From: Streptomyces geranii
Lineage (GTDB): Bacteria; Actinomycetota; Actinomycetes; Streptomycetales; Streptomycetaceae
Length of the DNA: 64,000 nucleotides
Reading direction: 5' to 3'
Assembly (NCBI RefSeq): GCF_002954775.1
Contig: NZ_PJME01000019.1
Coordinates: forward strand, 1-64,000
Below the pieces are notes generated by a model. The model had not been told where the DNA came from, searched no databases, and worked only from the letters and a program-made list of their open reading frames with translations. Below are positions 51,352 to 58,827 of this stretch, in pieces; position 1 is the stretch's first letter, and each line of letters opens with the position of its first letter. The translations under genes and the position numbers were made by a program.

Positions 51352-51421
51352 ATCGGAAAATCAGCACGTCCTAATATTTCGGGCAAGCGGATGCGCCGCA
51401 GGTCGACAGTGGGGCCGACAG

Positions 51422-51946
51422 TCACGCGAGCGACGGCCACCGATCCGCGGCCCACTCAGGCCAACCCGGCCAGCCAGGAGGTGGATCGCCCACCTCGTGT
51501 CCGTCGAGTTCCGTGACGTCGGGTTCCTCGAACAGCGTTCTCCCGTGCGAGAGGTCCGCCTCGCTCATCCGGAAGGTCTGCTCCGGGGCGGTCGACTGGC
51601 GATGGGCGACCCGAGCGCTCTGGGTCTCAGGGGACACCGGCATGTACACCATGCGACAGGACGCACCCGCGTTCCCCACCAGCCAGCGGATCGCGGACCT
51701 CTCGTCACGGGACCAGCAGCTGTAGTCCAGGATCACGTCGGTGCCGACCCTCAGCGCCTCCAGGCCGAGCCAGAGCAGCCGTCCTTCCAGCACATCGCGC
51801 TTCCCGGCAGGCTGCGGATCGCCGAACAGCGGGAGCATCCACTCGTCCGGCGTCAGCCGCAGCGCGTTGTGCTCCTTGGCCAGTTGCCGAGCCCTCGTGG
51901 TCTTTCCGGCCCCTGGCAGGCCGACAATCAGGAACAACGTCGTCAC
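51422..51946 (-). CDS. Small P-loop kinase (AAA_33/zeta-toxin-like)
   Basis: A 174-residue kinase-fold protein. P-loop LFLIVGLPGAGKTT (GLPGAGKT at 9-16), LTPDEWMLPLFGD with the catalytic Asp, DVILDYSCWSRDER (Walker B-like) and a basic lid VAHRQSTAPEQTFRMSEADL. Similar proteins phosphorylate small molecules such as aminoglycosides or nucleosides, or UDP-GlcNAc in zeta toxins. The start is uncertain: GTG at 51946 or TTG at 51961, neither with a good site. Isolated in the accessory stretch. Confidence 0.8.
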   Translation of the reverse strand: MTTLFLIVGLPGAGKTTRARQLAKEHNALRLTPDEWMLPLFGDPQPAGKRDVLEGRLLWLGLEALRVGTDVILDYSCWSRDERSAIRWLVGNAGASCRMVYMPVSPETQSARVAHRQSTAPEQTFRMSEADLSHGRTLFEEPDVTELDGHEVGDPPPGWPGWPEWAADRWPSLA

Positions 51947-52085
51947 GCACGGATCGTTCAAGGAAACGAAAGGGAGGGCAACTGCTTTCTTACGCGAAGA
52001 TCGTCGGGACCTTTTCGCGCCTCGACGGCATGGCGACGAGCGCGACCTCGTCTCACCTGACCTCGCCTCACTGCCACCGTCACCG

Positions 52086-52484
52086 TCACTGTCGTGAGCC
52101 GTCGATCAGCTTCCTCACGGCGGGCGGAAGCTCGGTGCCGGAGGGGACAGCGACGAGTATGGCTCCCTCCGGTGTCTCTCCGACCGCGACGGCCGTCTTC
52201 GGGGAGATGCCGTCCACCGCGTACACGGTCAGCTTTGTGCCTGACCCGCCGGTTTCGTCCTGGCCACCGGTGTCGTCGCACGCCGGCAGGGTGGCGTTGC
52301 CGAGCTGCTCGCCGATGGTGAACTCCGCGTCGGCGACGTCCTGGTAGGTGCGGCCTTCGTACAGGATCTGGTAGGCGCAGGACGACGACCCCTCATCGGT
52401 ACTGCTTCCCTGCGATGTGCACGCGGCCGACGCCATGGCGGCGACTGCCAGTACAACGCTCATGGATCGTCCGACCCAGCTCAT
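52086..52484 (-). CDS. DUF6281-like lipoprotein
   Basis: A 132-residue lipoprotein. Signal SVVLAVAAMASAAC (Cys22); the mature part reads SSCAYQILYEGRTYQDVADAEF, LGNATLPACDDTGGQD and VYAVDGISPKTAVAVGETPEG, the DUF6281 pattern of Streptomyces. The two Cys (SSCAY, PACDD) may form a disulphide. GGAGGATG precedes ATG 52484. Function unknown. Preceded on the same strand by a DUF4232 lipoprotein gene. Confidence 0.85.
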   Translation of the reverse strand: MSWVGRSMSVVLAVAAMASAACTSQGSSTDEGSSSCAYQILYEGRTYQDVADAEFTIGEQLGNATLPACDDTGGQDETGGSGTKLTVYAVDGISPKTAVAVGETPEGAILVAVPSGTELPPAVRKLIDGSRQ

Positions 52485-52715
52485 TGACATCCTCCGGATG
52501 AATGCGGCGAGAGGCGAGAGACGAGACGTGAGGACGCGGCTCCTGCCGACTGTCCCCACCTTCCTCATGAGTACCGACGGAGCGGAGGATGTTTTCGTTC
52601 GTGCGGACGGACGCCGGCTTCGAGGCCGCGGCAAGTGTGTTGTGAACGCCCTCGTCCGGTTCCTCTGGTTCCTCCCCTCTTGCCTCTTGGCTGGGGGATG
52701 CCGAGGACAGAACAC

Positions 52716-53657
52716 CTAGCGCTCCGCTTTCTCCCACGGTCTGACCCCGAGCTTTCCGGTGGTTCCGAGATCGAGGTTCGGGGTCACCGTCACCGGGGCG
52801 GCACCGGCCTTCGCCCGGACCCGCACATAGGGCACGTTCACCGGCGTGCCGGACCCGGTGGTGTTGCGCCAGACCAGGGCGGCGGTGGCCGACTCGCCGG
52901 GTCCGAGCGTGACGGGACGGGGCTGCTCGTCGGGCCCGGCGCCGGTGGTGATCTCGCCGCTGCCGTCGAGGATCTCGACGCTGTCGACAGGCTTGAGGTC
53001 GTTGTCCAACAGCTCCAGCAGCGGGTAGCCCTTGACGGTGTAGTCACGCGTGCCGCAGTTGTCGAGACGCAGCCCCATGGCCGCGTCGCCCTCGTCGGCG
53101 CTGACCCGGACCCCGGACGCGGGGCAGGTGCCCGGTTCGGTCGGCGCCTCGCCCGCGGGGACCTTGGTCACCTGGAGCACCTTGGCCTGCGTCACCCGCG
53201 GTGCGGCGGACGGCAGTTGCCCCGCTCGGACAGTGCCCCGCACGGTCTTGCCGGGATCGACGTCGCGCACGGTCGCCGTCTGGTTGGTCACGGCCCCGCC
53301 GTCACCGCTCATGAAGGTGAAGACGACCGAGTAGGTCATGGCCTCGGTGCCCGTGTTGGTGACCTCGTAGCCGGCGACGACCCCCGAGTCCGTGGCGAGG
53401 CTGTCGGCGGAGACTGAGTAGCTGCGGGTGGGCGAGGGCGAGGGCGACGGGAGGGTCAGCGAGGTGATACGTACGCCGTCCTTGCCCGGATCGTCGACCT
53501 GCGCGGCAGACGGCGGTACGGCCGTACCGGCGCCGGAGTTCCCGGCGCCGGAGTTCTCCGTCCCGCAGGCCGTGAGCAGCAGAGCGGTGGCGGCGAGAGC
53601 CGACAGGAGGGGGGCGGTGCTGGCGAAGGACGGGCGGAGGGGGGTGGGTCTGCGCAT
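52716..53657 (-). CDS. DUF4232 lipoprotein
   Basis: A 313-residue lipoprotein. Signal LSALAATALLLTAC (Cys31), a Gly/Asn/Ser linker, an immunoglobulin-like domain (GVVAGYEVTNTGTEAMTYSV, about 90-170) and the C-terminal DUF4232 domain (CPASGVRVSADEGDAAMGLR, DNCGTRDYTVKGYPLLELLD). The Cys pair of the second domain is conserved in the family. It is an envelope protein of unknown role. ATG at 53657. Confidence 0.88.
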   Translation of the reverse strand: MRRPTPLRPSFASTAPLLSALAATALLLTACGTENSGAGNSGAGTAVPPSAAQVDDPGKDGVRITSLTLPSPSPSPTRSYSVSADSLATDSGVVAGYEVTNTGTEAMTYSVVFTFMSGDGGAVTNQTATVRDVDPGKTVRGTVRAGQLPSAAPRVTQAKVLQVTKVPAGEAPTEPGTCPASGVRVSADEGDAAMGLRLDNCGTRDYTVKGYPLLELLDNDLKPVDSVEILDGSGEITTGAGPDEQPRPVTLGPGESATAALVWRNTTGSGTPVNVPYVRVRAKAGAAPVTVTPNLDLGTTGKLGVRPWEKAER

Positions 53658-53847
53658 CCGGTCATCCGATCAGTGCGCGAACTCTCTGTGTGTGATGGAG
53701 GCCATAGTTCCGGCCACGGGGGTGTCACAAGTTCGACGGCGCGAGTCAGCAGCAGTGCGGGCCCGTGCGGGGTCTTGCAGCGCGGGGAAGATCATCGGTT
53801 CAGTTGTCTCGGAGTGTTCGCGGTGTTCGTCGTGCTTCGCGGCGGTC

Positions 53848-53955
53848 GACAACCTCGCGCCCGGGCAGCGGGCGGAGGAGACGGCGCAGGGCCTGGACAC
53901 GATCGACGTGAAGATCAAGTGCCGGGTGACCGAGGTGACGCGGTATGCGTCGTAG
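53848..53955 (+). pseudogene. 3' remnant of a secreted-protein gene (FxLYD-like)
   Basis: The codons for DNLAPGQRAEETAQGLDTID and VKIKCRVTEVTRYAS, ending in TAG, have coding-type codon use and resemble the end of FxLYD-type lipoproteins. Upstream the frame decays to Ser/Cys-rich translation of non-coding DNA. The rest of 53658-54135 shows no gene. Confidence 0.3.
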
Positions 53956-54135
53956 CCCGTCGGAGCCGTAGCTCGCGGCCGTGTCTCGCGGCCGTACCCG
54001 AACCGGCGGGAGCCGAATTCGGGTTGTATGCGCGATTTCGCCGAAGGTCGGTGGGGACGACTGGTCGGACGCTACGGTCCGTTCAGCGGGGCTGTAGTTC
54101 TGCGGCTCGGCTGTTCACTGCTGAGGAGGACATTC

Positions 54136-54597
54136 ATGTTGGCCGAAGCGTTGGCGGCGCTCGCCGCGGCCGGGGGCGGGGCGATCGTGCAGGCGGCGGG
54201 CAGTGATGCCTGGGAGGGGTTGCGGGCCCGGGTGGCTCAACTCCTGGGCCGGGAAGGGCAGTCGCAGCAAGCCGTCCTCGAACGGCTCGACCGGACCCGT
54301 ACGGAACTCGAACAGGCCGCCGGGGCCGCAGGTGACTCCGGGGACGCACGGGCGGTCGCGCGGCAGGAGACCGTGTGGCAGACCCGTATCGAAGATTTTC
54401 TCGACGGTCTCGACGACGTCGAACGTGAGGAAGCAGCCGCCCAGTTGGAGGCTCTCCTGGAGTGGGCAGCCGCGCAGCGCGCGCAGGGTGGGGACGCCTC
54501 CGGCGCCGCCACGGTCGTCATGAACGCGCACGCCAGGGATCACGGCCGGGTCTTCCAGTCCGCCGGTGACATGACTGTCCACGAGGAACGGCGGTAG
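54136..54597 (+). CDS. Small helical protein with conflict-adaptor-like tail
   Basis: A 153-residue protein. The N-terminus MLAEALAALAAAGGGAIVQAAGSDAWEG is followed by a helical charged region (RVAQLLGREGQSQQAVLERL, VWQTRIEDFLDGLDDVEREEAAAQL). The C-terminal tail NAHARDHGRVFQSAGDMTVHE resembles the short G-x-V-x-Q-x-x-G-D motif seen at the ends of many Streptomyces conflict-associated proteins. GAGGAGGACATTC precedes the ATG. It lies 119 bp upstream of a three-gene coupled unit, separated by an 18-bp palindrome (54671-54688). Function unknown. Confidence 0.7.
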   Translation: MLAEALAALAAAGGGAIVQAAGSDAWEGLRARVAQLLGREGQSQQAVLERLDRTRTELEQAAGAAGDSGDARAVARQETVWQTRIEDFLDGLDDVEREEAAAQLEALLEWAAAQRAQGGDASGAATVVMNAHARDHGRVFQSAGDMTVHEERR

Positions 54598-54716
54598 CGG
54601 CCTCGCTGCTCGGCGACGGTTGCCGAGAACGGGTTCACGGAGTCGGGGGTTCCGGGCTCTCCCCCATGACGGGCCGGACGTCCGGCCCCGGGACCCGTAC
54701 GAGTGGGGAGACATCC

Positions 54717-54968
54717 ATGGACCCGGCCACCGCCGCTGTCACCGTCGTCTCGATCGTCGTCAGCCAGGCATGTGCCCTGTTCAGCCTGTGGTTGCGGCTG
54801 CGCTGGCGGGTACGGCACGAGCAGGCGCAACGGCAGTACCTCGCCGGTACCGTCGAGGCGGTGGCCGCGGGAGGCCAGCTCAAGGTCGACGAACATCGGG
54901 ACGACGGGGGCCGGTTGAGGGTGGAGCTGACCTGTGGACCGGCCCGCACGCGGGAGGGGGACGAGTGA
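54717..54968 (+). CDS. Small single-pass membrane protein
   Basis: An 83-residue protein: a hydrophobic segment (VTVVSIVVSQACALFSLWL) followed by a basic juxtamembrane part (RLRWRVRHEQAQRQYL) and a soluble tail (VAAGGQLKVDEHRDDGGRLR). GGGGAG precedes the ATG at 54717. Its TGA overlaps the GTG of the sigma factor gene (GTGA), which indicates coupling. It could anchor or sense for the sigma factor, in the position of an anti-sigma factor, but it has no known anti-sigma domain. Confidence 0.75.
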   Translation: MDPATAAVTVVSIVVSQACALFSLWLRLRWRVRHEQAQRQYLAGTVEAVAAGGQLKVDEHRDDGGRLRVELTCGPARTREGDE

Positions 54969-55546
54969 ACACCCACGAACCGGCGGACGGTGTCGATCCC
55001 CGCGCCGCCGCACCGGAGGCCGACCACGCCGCCCTCGACCGGCGCATCCACGAACGCCTCACCCTGGACGAGGAGTTCTCCGACTTCTACCGCCGGACCA
55101 TCCGCGATCTGACCGGGTTCCTGGTCAACCAGGGCGCCTCGTTGCCGGAGGCCGCGGACATCGCCCAGGACACCATGACCAAGGCGTACCGCGGTTGGAC
55201 CGGGATTCGTACGCCCCGGGCCTGGGTCCATACGGTCGCCTCACGCGCGTACATCCGGCAGGCCACCCGGGTCCGGGAGGAGCCCGCCGATCCGCTGCCC
55301 GATCCGCTGTCGCCGCTGCTGCGGCCGAACGCCGTGGCGGAATGGGAGGCCAGGCACGACGTGCTGCGGCAGCTCCCGGCGCTGCCGCCCCGGCAACGGC
55401 AGGTCCTCGCCTGGACCATCAGCGAGTTCACCCCCTCGGAGATCGCCGAGCAGCTCGGACTGACCTCCGACGCGGTACGGGCCAGCCTCAAGAAGGCCCG
55501 TCGCGCGATCGCCGCGATGATCGCCCACGGGGAGGAGGAGCAGTGA
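54965..55546 (+). CDS. ECF-like sigma-70 family factor
   Basis: A 193-residue sigma factor. Region 2 is FYRRTIRDLTGFLVNQGASLPEAADIAQDTMTKAYRGW with RTPRAWVHTVASRAYIRQ; region 4 is LPPRQRQVLAWTISEFTPSEIAEQLGLTSDAVRASLKKARRAI. There is no C-terminal extension. Both ends overlap their neighbours by 4 bases (GTGA at 54965 and at 55543). It probably transcribes its own cassette or linked genes. Confidence 0.9.
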   Translation: MNTHEPADGVDPRAAAPEADHAALDRRIHERLTLDEEFSDFYRRTIRDLTGFLVNQGASLPEAADIAQDTMTKAYRGWTGIRTPRAWVHTVASRAYIRQATRVREEPADPLPDPLSPLLRPNAVAEWEARHDVLRQLPALPPRQRQVLAWTISEFTPSEIAEQLGLTSDAVRASLKKARRAIAAMIAHGEEEQ

Positions 55547-56820
55547 CCGAGCACGAGCATGAGTACGAGCATGGGCACAAGTACGAGCACTTGCACGAGC
55601 GCCTTGAGACCGGCACCGGCGATCAGGTCATCGACGATCAGGCCGTGGACCGCTGGCTCGACCGGCAGCGTGTCCTCACGCACGACCTCGGCGCCTTCCT
55701 CGATGTCGAAGCCGGGCTGCGCGAGGTGCTGCTCCAGTCCCGCCCCGCCGCCATGACCGACGACCTCGACGCCGTCCTCGACGTCGAGGCGGGTCTGCGC
55801 GAGGTGCTTCCCACGGCTCCGCCCGAGTCTCCAACTCCCCCCGAGCCTCCCGCCCGACCGGAGCCGAGCACGGCGGACACTGGCACCGAAACCGGCACCG
55901 GTTCCTCGGCGGCCGAGCAACTCCTGCTGTCCGTCAGCCCGCAGACCCGTCTGCAACTGCGCACCCACCCCGACGTCACCCGCGCGTTCCACACCTTCGT
56001 CCTCGCCCGTGGCCTCGCCCTCGACGTCACCCACATGGGCGACCTTGCCCACGCCCTGGTCTTCAACCTCGACCTGGCGCACGCCCGCGCCCTCGACCTC
56101 GCCCGCAGCCTCGCCCACGACCTCGCCGAGGATCTCGACCTCGCCCACGTACGCGTTCTCGACCACGACCTCGCCGGCATCCGTGCCCGCACCTTCGACC
56201 TGACCCATGCCCTCCAGCTGGCCCACGCCCTCGACCTGGCCCGCACGTATGACCTGACCCGCGCCGACGACCTCGCCCGTGCCCGCGTCCTCGTCCACGA
56301 TCTCAATCACGCCCTCGACCACGAGCACGCCCTGGCTCGCCCCTGCGCCCACGATCTCGCCCGTGCCCTCGACCGAGCCCATGCCCGCGCGTCCGCCCGC
56401 GTCGTCGACCGTCACTTCGACCTCGGCCTGAGCCTCGACATCGGCGGCTTCCGCGCACCGGACCACGGCCCCGCCCGTCCCCAGGCATTCAACCTCGCCC
56501 TCGCCCACGACCTGGTGAACACCCGTGCCGAGGACGTGAGGCAGGCCATCCGCAGCACACTCGGCCGCGAACTGCCCGGCCTGGACACGGACTTGGTCGA
56601 CGCATTCCTCAACGACTTCACGACATCGGACCTGAGCGGCGTCGACCTGAACGGAATCGACCTCACCGGGGTCCGCTGGTCCCCGGACGGAACCAGCTGG
56701 CCGAACGGCGTCGACATCGAGGATCTCAAGGCTCGTTCGGAGGAGACCCCCGTGGGCAGCGGGGTGTGGACGGTGCGTTCGGGCACCGCGACGGTGGAGG
56801 ACTTCGTCACTCACGAATAG
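55543..56820 (+). CDS. Asp-Leu-Ala/His repeat protein coupled to the sigma factor
   Basis: A 425-residue soluble protein of unknown function. The N-terminus is His/Glu-rich (HEHEYEHGHKYEHLHE). Two copies of a LDVEAGLREVL unit follow (about 50-65 and 76-90), then a Pro/Glu/Thr linker. Residues about 140-310 are a degenerate array of short units such as DLAHALV, DLARSLAHDLAEDLDLAHV and DLTHALQLAHALDLA, most likely a long helical solenoid or coil. The C-terminus has a pentapeptide-like DLSGVDLNGIDLTGV and ends EDFVTHE. GTG start overlaps the sigma factor stop. Possible anti-sigma factor, scaffold or effector. Confidence 0.8.
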   Translation: MTEHEHEYEHGHKYEHLHERLETGTGDQVIDDQAVDRWLDRQRVLTHDLGAFLDVEAGLREVLLQSRPAAMTDDLDAVLDVEAGLREVLPTAPPESPTPPEPPARPEPSTADTGTETGTGSSAAEQLLLSVSPQTRLQLRTHPDVTRAFHTFVLARGLALDVTHMGDLAHALVFNLDLAHARALDLARSLAHDLAEDLDLAHVRVLDHDLAGIRARTFDLTHALQLAHALDLARTYDLTRADDLARARVLVHDLNHALDHEHALARPCAHDLARALDRAHARASARVVDRHFDLGLSLDIGGFRAPDHGPARPQAFNLALAHDLVNTRAEDVRQAIRSTLGRELPGLDTDLVDAFLNDFTTSDLSGVDLNGIDLTGVRWSPDGTSWPNGVDIEDLKARSEETPVGSGVWTVRSGTATVEDFVTHE

Positions 56821-56835
56821 GCCGTCGTGCAGGAG

Positions 56836-56868
56836 GCGGACGGCACCGCCCGGAAGGGTGCCGTCCGC
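56836..56868. terminator. 12-bp hairpin between convergent genes
   Basis: GCGGACGGCACC (56836-56847) and GGTGCCGTCCGC (56857-56868) pair perfectly around a 9-base loop. It lies 15 bp past the repeat-protein stop, facing the ABC permease gene. Confidence 0.75.
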
Positions 56869-56910
56869 AGGGGTGCCGTACGGAAAGGTGTCGTACGGAA
56901 AGGTGCCGGC
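56851..56910. repeat. Four 15-bp tandem repeats
   Basis: Units CGGAAGGGTGCCGTC, CGCAGGGGTGCCGTA, CGGAAAGGTGTCGTA and CGGAAAGGTGCCGGC run end to end between the repeat-protein gene and the ABC permease gene and overlap the terminator's right arm. Confidence 0.8.
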
Positions 56911-56921
56911 CCACCGGCCCC

Positions 56922-57803
56922 TCAGATCTTCACCGCCCCCGAAGCCACCCCCCGATAGAACCACCGCTGCGTAATCACGAACAGCACCAGCACCGGCACC
57001 ACAGAGATCACCGACCCCGCCATCACCATCCGCTGGTCGTAGCCGAACGACGACGACTGGAGGCGTGAAAGGCCCAGCGTCAGCGTCATGTTGGCTTCCG
57101 AGCGCAGCACGATCAGGGGCCACAGGAAGTCGTCCCAGGCGCTGATGAACGTGTTGATGACGACCACCATGATCGCGCCCCACGCGGACGGCAGATACAG
57201 GTACCTGAAGCGCTGCCACTCGCTCGTGCCGTCCAGCATCGCCGCGTCCTCGATCTCGCGCGGGACCGCGAGGAACGCGCCGCGCATCAGCATGACGTTG
57301 ATGGCGCCGACGAAGCCCGGCAGCCATACGCCCGCCAGGCTGTCGACCAGGCCCAGGTCGCGGATGCTGATGAACAGCGAGACCATGATCGACTCGAAGG
57401 GGAACATCATCGAGGCGATCAGCACCACCCAGACCGCCCTGCGGCCCTTCCAGGCGGGCTTGGAGAGCATGTAGCCGGCCGTCGTGGAGAAGACCAGCTG
57501 GCTGGTGACCGACAGGGCGACCACGATCAGGCTGTTCTGGATGTACGACCACACCGGCACCTGGTCGAAGACCGTCCGGTACGCGCGCAGGGTCGGGTCG
57601 TGCGGCAGCAGGGTGGCGTTCGCGCCGAAGACGTCCTCGCTCGTGCCCTTCAGGGAGGCCAGCAGCTGCCAGAGGAGTGGGCCCACTGTGAGGCCGAGGA
57701 CCAGGAGCAACAGCAGGTAGCGGACGAGGAGTTCGCGCGGGCGGCCGTAGTCCCGCCAGCGCGGCATCAGGCGTCGGCGCTTGTCGACAGCGGCCGTGCT
57801 CAC
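56922..57803 (-). CDS. Carbohydrate ABC transporter permease (MalG type)
   Basis: A 293-residue inner-membrane permease with six membrane segments. The cytoplasmic EAA loop that contacts the ATPase reads EIEDAAMLDGTSEWQRFRYL. The C-terminal end WFYRGVASGAVKI is typical of MalG-type subunits. GTG 57803 overlaps the stop of the first permease by GTGA. No ATP-binding subunit is encoded nearby; such Streptomyces importers normally share the MsiK ATPase. Confidence 0.95.
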   Translation of the reverse strand: MSTAAVDKRRRLMPRWRDYGRPRELLVRYLLLLLVLGLTVGPLLWQLLASLKGTSEDVFGANATLLPHDPTLRAYRTVFDQVPVWSYIQNSLIVVALSVTSQLVFSTTAGYMLSKPAWKGRRAVWVVLIASMMFPFESIMVSLFISIRDLGLVDSLAGVWLPGFVGAINVMLMRGAFLAVPREIEDAAMLDGTSEWQRFRYLYLPSAWGAIMVVVINTFISAWDDFLWPLIVLRSEANMTLTLGLSRLQSSSFGYDQRMVMAGSVISVVPVLVLFVITQRWFYRGVASGAVKI

Positions 57804-58825
57804 GACTCGTCCTCCTTCGTCAGGCGTTGCGCCAGCAGGGTCAGGCCCAGGGTGAGAGCGAACAGGGCCACGCTGACGGCCGAGCCGTAGCCCGCGTTGC
57901 CGGTGATCGGGTCCAGGCCGACGTCCCGGATGTAGAACGGCAGGGTGCGGTCGGCGCCGCCGGGGCCGCCGGTGGAGCTGCCGAGCATGTAGATCTCCGT
58001 GAAGACCCGGAGAGAGCCGATGCCGGTGAGGGTGCCTACGAGCATCATGGCCGTCCGTACGCCGGGGACCGTGATGTGGAAGAAGCGGCGGACCGCACCC
58101 GCGCCGTCCATCTGCGCGGCCTCGTGCAGTTCCTTGGGCACGTTCCCGAGGGCGGCCAGGTAGAAGACCATGTACCAGCCCAGGCCCTTCCACAGGGTCA
58201 GGCCCATCGCGGAGAGCAGGATCAGCCACGAGTCGGAGAGGAAGGGGATCGCCGACTTGATCAAGTGGGCTTTCTCCAGCCAGGTGTTGACCAGGCCGTC
58301 GTCCGCGAGCAGCCACTGCCAGCTCAGGCCCACGACCACGCTGGAGGCCAACACCGGTGTGTAGAAGGCGGAACGGAAGAAGCCGATGCCCGGGAGGTTC
58401 TTCTCCACCAGGACCGCCAGCATCAGCGGCAGCAGCACCATCAGCGGTACGACGATCACCGCGTACAGGATGCTGTTGCGGGTCGCGAGCCAGAAGTCGT
58501 CGTCCTGGAGCATCCGTGTGTAGTTGTCGAGCCCGACGAAACTCGCGGCGCCGCCCAGCGGCTTGGCGTTGGTGAACGACAGCAGCACCGTGTTGAGGAA
58601 CGGGAACACCCCGAAGACCACCGCGCACACGACCGCGGGGGCGGTCCACAGCCACGGCAGCCACCAACGGCGGTACATGGCCGCGCCGTTGGCCCCGGGA
58701 GCGGGCCCCGGCAGCGCGGCCCTGGCGAGCCGACGGAGGCGGGACGGGGGCGGGGAGGGGGCCGGGCCCGGCGTGGAGGTCAGGGCCTCCGCGCCGGACA
58801 CCGGGTTCGTGATCTGTGCCGTCAC
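57800..58825 (-). CDS. Carbohydrate ABC transporter permease (MalF type)
   Basis: A 341-residue permease. A Pro/Ser-rich 50-residue N-terminus precedes TM1 (WLWTAPAVVCAVVFGVFPFL). It has the MalF-type NAKPLGGAASFVGLDNYTRML loop and the EAA motif ELHEAAQMDGAGAVRRFFHITVP. Starts at GTG 58825, four bases before the end of the binding-protein gene's stop region, and is co-transcribed with both neighbours. Confidence 0.95.
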   Translation of the reverse strand: MTAQITNPVSGAEALTSTPGPAPSPPPSRLRRLARAALPGPAPGANGAAMYRRWWLPWLWTAPAVVCAVVFGVFPFLNTVLLSFTNAKPLGGAASFVGLDNYTRMLQDDDFWLATRNSILYAVIVVPLMVLLPLMLAVLVEKNLPGIGFFRSAFYTPVLASSVVVGLSWQWLLADDGLVNTWLEKAHLIKSAIPFLSDSWLILLSAMGLTLWKGLGWYMVFYLAALGNVPKELHEAAQMDGAGAVRRFFHITVPGVRTAMMLVGTLTGIGSLRVFTEIYMLGSSTGGPGGADRTLPFYIRDVGLDPITGNAGYGSAVSVALFALTLGLTLLAQRLTKEDES

Positions 58826-58827
58826 CG

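Noticed and set aside
54671..54688. Attachment site or recombination core between cassette genes 1 and 2
   Set aside because: The GGGCCGGACGTCCGGCCC palindrome is short and no integrase, tRNA end or second copy was seen; a terminator or operator is more likely.
55087..57552. 821-codon minus-strand frame over the sigma factor and repeat protein
   Set aside because: The plus-strand genes have family motifs and coupled starts; the antisense frame is a mirror of the repeat codons.
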